Shown piece by piece: positions 8,246 to 13,270 of a stretch of 13,270 bases of DNA. The notes below the pieces were generated by a model. It ran no database searches and was not told where the DNA came from. It was given only the letters and a program-made list of their open reading frames with translations. This DNA is from Actinidia chinensis (taxonomy: Eukaryota > Streptophyta > Magnoliopsida > Ericales > Actinidiaceae): the NCBI GenBank assembly GCA_009663005.1, contig VIGQ01000571.1, forward strand, positions 15,001 to 28,270, read 5' to 3'. Both the position numbers and the translations under genes were made by a program. Every line of letters starts with the position of its first letter. The stretch's first letter is position 1.

Positions 8246-9439
8246 TTCAAACTGAATTAACACAAATCATTGGGCAAAATTGAATTCAATTTTGGTCGGA
8301 TAAAAATGCATTTGTTTGCATACAACAGAAAAAAGTCGGACCCTAACGATTATTCGATTCCACCACCCCCCTCAGTCCAGCCCCCCTCTTTTCTTTTTTA
8401 TTTCTCCCTTTCCTGTTGGCTCACATGATTATTCCCTTCCCGAAATTCTTCAGGAGTGAGAAGGGCAACCTATTAATGGCGCTAGATCTTGAGGTACATA
8501 TTTCAAGGGTCTTGCGGGTTCACTAGGAGGAAATAGGTCGTATGCTTGGATATGATGTGGAACGTAACCTATTCCCTCAACATATAATGAACCAGCACAG
8601 AGCGCGTTTACCGCGTTTGTATACCCATATGTTTCTACTACTTCTGAGCTTTTTTTTTTAAATTTTTTATCTATTTGGTCATTGGCTTTGACATTTTCTT
8701 TATGATGGCAGGATCATTGATTTTAATTGCTTCGTCACTACAAGAGTTTGTACAAAAGGAAGGAGTTTCGAAGTATCGGCAAGTCAGAAAGGGAACTTGG
8801 ATTTCATTCTCGTTTCCCTGTTGAAACAAACGTCTGTCCTCATCGGGCATTCTAAATCAAATGGCCCCAAATGTTTTGCCATTCAAGACCTGGTTAGTTT
8901 GATAATGGACCAATAAGATTTCCCTCTGGATGCTCCGACATAATTTGAACTACGTAATTGGCTGTAATATAGTAGGAAACATTTCTTTGTTTTGGTGACA
9001 AGTTTGATTTTGGATGTCCCCCTTCAAATGAAATTGCTTCTGGGGTCACACTTAAACCATTTGAACTCGTTGGACTAGTTTGGCTATATTGAGTATATCT
9101 ATAACCTCACAAATTATGGTTTTAGGAATTACTATATACCTTTCTACTTGAGAGATGGACAATAATTATTATGCTAATATGAAATTTGGTTTAGTGGTTT
9201 TTTCAAAAAATATAGAAGTGTAGATTTATTGCTTTGAAACTCATATGATATAATATTGTTTGCGTGTCAGTTGGAAGGGATGTTTCTGAATGCTTTATAA
9301 GAAAACCATGAACTAAAAAGGGCTTAAATATGCGAGTAATTGCACTATAAGCACTTTCTGTTGCTATTTTATATAGTCATTTTGCTGTCAGAATGTTCCA
9401 TCGCTAAGTGATAATAACTACATTGCATCTATTATGTTT
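8246..9439. other. Intergenic stretch, nothing recognised
   Basis: No frame of meaningful length and no family motif was found on either strand. I looked here for the missing N-terminal exon of the MATE relic that begins at 9690 (expected to contain a WxE...GP start and a GHxGxxELAAxxLA-like stretch) and did not find it. Confidence 0.45.
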
Positions 9440-9655
9440 TAAAAATATAAAAAATAATTTTTTTCCTAGATCTTTTCTTCGAATTTTTTAATATTTTTTG
9501 GGCTTATGTACAATTTTTTGCTATATTTATATATAGGTATGAACTGCTTTGGTTATAGAACTGTTGCATATACACATGTTCTATAATTATTTTTTTTTTT
9601 GTATTATTAAAAAAAATTCCTAGCCCGGGGAAATTAAATCCTGGCTCCGCCCTTG
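9440..9655 (-). mobile_element. Second copy, antisense, of the AGGGGCGG-ended element family
   Basis: The right end reads 'aatcctggctccgccctt', the complement of the common plant terminus AGGGGCGGAGCCAGGATT. Just inside is 'tagcccgggg', which matches the CGGGCTA box of the element at 891-1033. Further left, 'tttaatattttttgggcttatgtacaa' matches the complement of the core of that element. Extra sequence of roughly 60 bases ('atataggtatgaactgc...') interrupts the match. A possible far end, 'gggcttaaatat', lies near 9318, so the true left border is uncertain. The right border is only about 35 bases from the first recognisable MATE codon. Confidence 0.5.
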
Positions 9656-9689
9656 GTTGTTACTTTTTTTTTAAATTATAACCAATTAG

Positions 9690-10950
9690 GGTTTGGCTAG
9701 TGGTTTAAAACACTGCGTCAAGCCTTTTGTAACAAGACATACTGCATGTTGGGGGTGTATATATGCAACGATCATGGATTGTTGCTCTTATTTGCTGTGT
9801 TCTTGTTGTTGCCTCATTTATATTGTGCCTCGCCAATCTTAAGATTTTGGGACAGCTTCGGACGAGCTGAGATAATTGGGTGTAACTTGATCTATATGGA
9901 TATCCCACTTCAATACAGTTTTGCTGGTAATTCCACCACAGAGATTCTTGCTAATCCTGAATCCTGCTAAAATCAAGCTGTGGTCACGACGTGGTTTTCC
10001 TTCGCTGCGCTTGTGGTTCACGTGTTGTGAGCTGGTGTTTGTGTATGGGTCTCGACTTGGTATGAGTGGCACCGTTGTTACCTTGAGTTTTCCATGGTGT
10101 TTTTTGACATTTTGGATTGGTGGTAGACTGTTTTTTCGTGGGTTCCCTTCAAGCATTTTGGTGGCCTCTGGGACTCCATCAAGCTCTCGCTGTCTTCTCG
10201 AGTCCTGATTTAGTTCGCTCTCAGTTTCCCTTCTCTCGATCTCTTCAAAATAGTATATTTAACATGTAAAATATATCACCTTTGCACCTTGTAAAAGCTT
10301 GGAGAATTGTACTAACGAATATTGATATTGATGCGTCTGTTTGCATTTCTTTTCTTTTAAATGAAGGTTATTCATTCTGCCTCATGTTAGAACAATCGAT
10401 CAAAAAAGAAACCCCTTCGTCTCCATTGTAAAGAGTAGGCCCTTTTGAATGGTTTTTAAAGGGTAGGGAGTGAAGATGGCTATGTACTTCAACTTCACCA
10501 GAATGATATATAACCTATATAAAAATTTTATTTATTAAAGTTAAAAAAACCATAATTGGTTTTTCATAGTTGCGAAAATGTTAATTCCTATAATTCACGT
10601 ACCAACTTCTATATAAATTATGGTTAATATCATTTTTGTTCCTATGTGGCTAGCAGAGGGCTAATGGTATATGAGGGTTGGCATTGCTGGACACAAAACT
10701 CGGCATTATCTTCTTATCTGTTTGTTGAGATTGTTGATGTTAGATGTGTATACTATTTGGCAGCGTGAGCATTAATAGGTGGGAGACGATGTCTCTTTCA
10801 TTTTGGCATGGAATTGGGCTAGTGATTAGTGATTTTCAACAATAATTTGCTCTGAAGTTCTCATCCAGCGGAATTGTCCTGTGGCAGAAATGAGCTCAAA
10901 GTCTCTTGGCTTCACCGTTCTCCTCAACAGTGTCCAGCCAGTTCTCTCTG
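9690..10950 (+). pseudogene. MATE-family (DTX-type) efflux transporter pseudogene
   Basis: Plant MATE proteins are about 500-residue, 12-helix cation antiporters that export metabolites or drugs. Blocks appear in family order. 9690-9745 reads like GLASGLK-TL-QAF before MLGVY at 9746 (family GMASALETLCGQAFGA...MLGVY). Next come a hydrophobic helix, FLLLPHLYCASPILRF, and IPLQYSFA. After a shift to another frame, PPQRFL and FVYGSRLGMSGTVVTLSFPW follow. After a shift back come FGGLWDSIKLSLSS and a stop at 10211. After an intron-like gap, WYMRV lies at 10665, then INRWETM at 10771 in another frame. The last block, FTVLLNSVQPVLSG (10911-10950), ends at donor GTAATG in phase 1, where related genes are expected to have an intron. 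Lesions are an indel near 9710, shifts near 9925 and 10125, several stops, loss of about 60 residues between INRWETM and the last block, and no N-terminal exon. It is a decayed multi-exon gene, not a processed copy. Confidence 0.88.
10214..10650 (+). other. Likely former intron of the MATE relic
   Basis: Between the KLSLSS block (ending about 10210) and the WYMRV block (10665) the sequence is T/A-rich and without recognisable coding. This fits an intron at the place where MATE genes continue into an LENWYY-type exon. The usual donor at the left edge is not preserved, and 'tagcag' at 10651-10656 is a candidate acceptor. Confidence 0.4.
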
Positions 10951-11578
10951 GTAATGAGTTAAAAGACCCTTCTCTCGTTTTAGTTGGGCCCGTTTGGTGG
11001 ACAAATTGTCATGGTCATCATATTTGTACTACTTGCATACATAGGCATATAACTGGAAGTAAATATAGTATTTTCGTGGAAAATTATGTAAAAAACCCTT
11101 AGGTTCGACCATGGGAACAATTAAAATCTACATTTATTGTAACCAAATCGAACGCTGTAATTTTAATTGAGTATAATTTAAACTGTATGTAGTCTCGGTC
11201 TACCGAGGACTAACAAATCAACTAATTCTCGCCCAAAATACCAATGAAACCATATTGATCGGGTTTACCTTCTTTTTAAAATCCTTAATCAATAATTCTT
11301 CATTCGAAATGGCATAGATCGTTATACAAAGGGTCTATTTAAGTAAATACAAACATCCAAACTCTCTACTGTATCTTAAATGGTTCGATTAGGCCTTAAA
11401 AGCGGGGGAACCCCTTAACGAAGTCGTTATGGTTCGTTCCGTTAGTCCCTATGGTAAATGAATACTAACATATAATTTAAATTATTACCTGGTTAAAATT
11501 ATAAGTTTCATTTGTAGACATTAAAATGTAGGATTTAATTTGTTTCCATGATGAAATGCTGGCGTTTTGTTTTGTATA
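10951..11578. other. Former intron or intergenic sequence after the MATE relic
   Basis: Starts with the splice-donor-like GTAATGAG. No GVAVGAGWQ-type continuation of the MATE protein was found. The sequence is mixed AT-rich DNA with a short near-palindrome, 'agtctcggtctaccgaggact' (11191-11211), able to form a hairpin of about nine pairs. No gene is supported. Confidence 0.4.
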
Positions 11579-11587
11579 ATTTTCACA

Positions 11588-11650
11588 GCTACTTTTGGTT
11601 GAAGTCCCATTGGAGGGGTTGTCTGCTGGGAGGACGTTTGTGCTAAGCTG
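11588..11650 (+). pseudogene. Possible further MATE exon remnant
   Basis: After a good acceptor-like 'ttttcacag' (ending 11588), one frame reads LLLVEVPLEGLSAGRTF. It is loosely similar to the cYYxxGxPLGxLLGxTF stretch that follows the VLSG block in MATE proteins, and it lies about 640 bases downstream on the same strand. The similarity is short and several key glycines are replaced, so chance cannot be excluded. Confidence 0.22.
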
Positions 11651-11662
11651 ACTCAAAAACAT

Positions 11663-12200
11663 GGAATTTGTTTTAGTTATAATTAATATTATTACATCCT
11701 ATACGGTGGGCATGGTTGTATTACGTGCCGAGTGGAGGTGAGTAGAGAGTGTTCAGGTCTTGTTTTTGTTGTGTGAGTCCAGCCTCGTTTTAGAGCCTAT
11801 ATATTAGGTCAAAGCTCAATTGACTAATATAGAGTCTTCATGTAAAAGATGAAAAACTCTCGAATTACCTAAACCTATTGAGAAACGATGGTCTCTTGAA
11901 GAGTTAATCTTAGTAATTGTTTTTTCTATGTAGAATATGGATAAAAACTAGGTATCATATTGGAAGTTTCCACCTCCTTTCTTTGATTATAAAAGACGAG
12001 GGTATGGTGATTAGACTTATGTGAGTGTAAGCTGTGAAAAAAAAAGGCCAAGAGTGAGCGGACAAAGACAAAAAAAGATTATGAGAGAGTGAGTCGAGAG
12101 TTGAATCTCCTCCTTTTTTAATCCCCTCATTCGATAGTTGATTATTTATTTCCCATCGTGGGTAGAATTTATTGGTCGAAGCACGTTTAAAAGCTCTATT
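11663..12200. other. Intergenic stretch, nothing recognised
   Basis: No significant open frame, repeat or motif. The 61-codon minus-strand frame at 11477-11662, just before it, has a Ser/Asn-rich product without a domain and is not called. Confidence 0.45.
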
Positions 12201-12204
12201 GCCT

Positions 12205-12218
12205 TGTGTGTGTGTGTG
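12205..12218 (+). repeat. (TG)7 microsatellite
   Basis: Seven consecutive TG units, followed by 'atcaatgatc'. Confidence 0.85.
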
Positions 12219-12274
12219 ATCAATGATCTGATAACATCACGGTGTTCCTTTCTTCAAGATGAAGTCTAACATCA

Positions 12275-12440
12275 AAAGGCGTCGAAAATGGACAACTGGA
12301 GCGCTCTCACGCGCCAACACACCTTAGCCATGTGAGATTCAGTCCCCATTCAGGCGTTGCCACGCCTCTCCACGCGCCCGTCACTTCCACCACACGCCAC
12401 CTGGTTTCCACGCGGTTGTCCAGTCAGCGCCACACATTAG
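12275..12440. other. CG-rich stretch with recurring CACGC/CGCGCC phrases
   Basis: In otherwise AT-rich DNA this part contains many CACGC, CGCGCC and CCACGC phrases ('ctcacgcgccaacacacc', 'ccacgcctctccacgcgccc', 'ttccacgcggttgtcc'). It lies directly before the minisatellite at 12475. No open frame of note crosses it. It may be part of a retrotransposon or a decayed promoter-proximal island; the sequence does not decide. Confidence 0.4.
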
Positions 12441-12474
12441 AAAAATAATTATTTTGAAAAGATTCCTCTGAGTA

Positions 12475-12685
12475 AATATAGTTTTACCTCCTAAGTTTTT
12501 AATAATTATAGTTTGATTCCTAACATTTTTAATAATTATAGTTTGGTCCCTAGAGTTTTTAATAATTACAAATTGGTCTCCTAAATTTTTTAATAATTAC
12601 AAATTGATCCCAAAAACTTTTTAATAATTACATAATTGGTCCTAAAATTTTAGATAGTTATAATTGGTCCCAAACTTTTTGATTT
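12475..12685 (+). repeat. Minisatellite of 30-31 bp units
   Basis: Six imperfect tandem units share 'ttttTAATAATTA' followed by a variable spacer and 'TTGGTCCC' or a variant. The TAATAATTA cores begin near 12500, 12530, 12560, 12591 and 12621, a spacing of 30-31 bases, and a degenerate sixth core (tagatagtta) lies near 12651. Similar 'aattacaaattggtcccta' strings occur widely in plant intergenic DNA. Confidence 0.75.
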
Positions 12686-12689
12686 TGAT

Positions 12690-13270
12690 CGTTTAGCCCA
12701 TTTTTTGAGTTTTCTTTTTGGGCGCATTCCGAATTCATCTGCGATGTTGGTTTTTGGATATTTTGCTTTTATTTGAGAGAAGATGGTGGAGGAATTGGCT
12801 GATCATGCTTTAACCAGAAGTACGCAATGTAGAAACTAAGGATGGGGGACATCTTCACTTTATAAGGATTTGTATGACTTTTTGGAGAATAATAAATGAC
12901 ACAACCCTACAACGACAAAGATGAGGAATGAGAAGAAGATGAACGGAAGAAAGCAATTGGCCCCAGATCAGGATATTGGGTTGGAAGAAAGGTATTTCCA
13001 TCATGTCGCATAGGAGACAAGTGCTTCTGATTATAGATCAAGTGAGAAGAGAGTACCAGCGTGAAGACATCTCGAACAAAGTCTTATTAATGAGAAGGAC
13101 TTGTGAATTTAAAGTTTAGAGAGAGGGCTTACAGTTGCCAGAACATCATACGAGGAGTTCAAGAAATTTGGTCAATCAATTGGTTAGTGTTGACTTAAAA
13201 TTTGAGGAATGGGATGAGATGCATGCCCATAATGCTTTTAAGTTTCTTGCCAGAAAGTTTAGAGCGAATT
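12690..13270. other. Purine-rich stretch, no supported gene
   Basis: The plus strand is rich in A and G (GAAGAAGATG, GAGAAGAGAG). One frame is open from 12943 to 13119 and has an ATG at 13003 (38 codons, MSHRRQVLLIIDQVRREYQR...). A different frame is open to the window end and reads FEEWDEMHAHNAFKFLARKF. Neither translation matches a family I recognise. Together they could be a frameshifted transposon or gene fragment running off the window. Confidence 0.25.

Noticed and set aside
9839..10156. 105-codon minus-strand frame
   Set aside because: It lies antisense to the MATE relic, whose plus-strand translation is clearly homologous to a known family.
10986..10999. 'gggcccgtttggtg', similar to the end of Tourist/Harbinger MITEs
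   Set aside because: No inverted partner end or TTA/TAA duplication could be found nearby.

Overview
The window looks like nuclear DNA from a flowering plant, probably a eudicot. It is AT-rich and has no dense bacterial-type coding. It carries long T-rich, intron-like stretches, degraded transposable-element ends and decayed copies of two plant gene families. No intact protein gene, tRNA, rRNA or CRISPR array could be supported. The exact plant group cannot be fixed from the sequence alone; GCCTAGGCGG-type repeats like those here are common in woody eudicot genomes, from general knowledge.

Layout. 1-135 resembles a worn piece of a retrotransposon-like dispersed repeat, followed by a pyrimidine-rich, leader-like tract (180-600). 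891-1033 is a small repeat element with AGGGGTGG/CCGCCCCT ends. 1914-2053 may be a minus-strand leader exon with a splice donor. 2280-3280 is extremely AT-rich. 3360-3547 looks like a plus-strand 5' leader exon, followed by T-rich and then TG-rich intron-like sequence (3548-4440). 4710-5350 holds a diverged direct duplication. 5605-5990 holds two directly repeated GC-rich GCCTAGGC clusters flanking AT-rich DNA. 6231-6629 is a 14-3-3 pseudogene. 7640-8245 is a higher-complexity stretch of unknown origin with a C-rich, potential G-quadruplex segment. 9440-9655 is a second, antisense copy of the element family seen at 891-1033. Directly after it, 9690-10950 is a MATE (DTX-type) transporter pseudogene. 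12205-12218 is a TG microsatellite, 12275-12440 a CG-rich stretch and 12475-12685 a 30-31 bp minisatellite.

The best-supported and most informative content is the two pseudogenes. The MATE relic has several recognisable blocks in the expected order (GMASALETLCGQAFGA-like start, MLGVY, IPLQYSFA, FVYGSRLG, FGGLW, WYxRV, INxWE, LLNSVQPVLSG). Frameshifts and stops separate them, and the N-terminal third is missing. The 14-3-3 relic keeps the YMAKLAE, YKNVIG, SIEQ and FYLKMK motifs but has frameshifts, a small internal deletion and no C-terminal half. Nothing suggests the genes here work together. I found no convincing undescribed system; this is a graveyard-type intergenic region between or beside plant genes.
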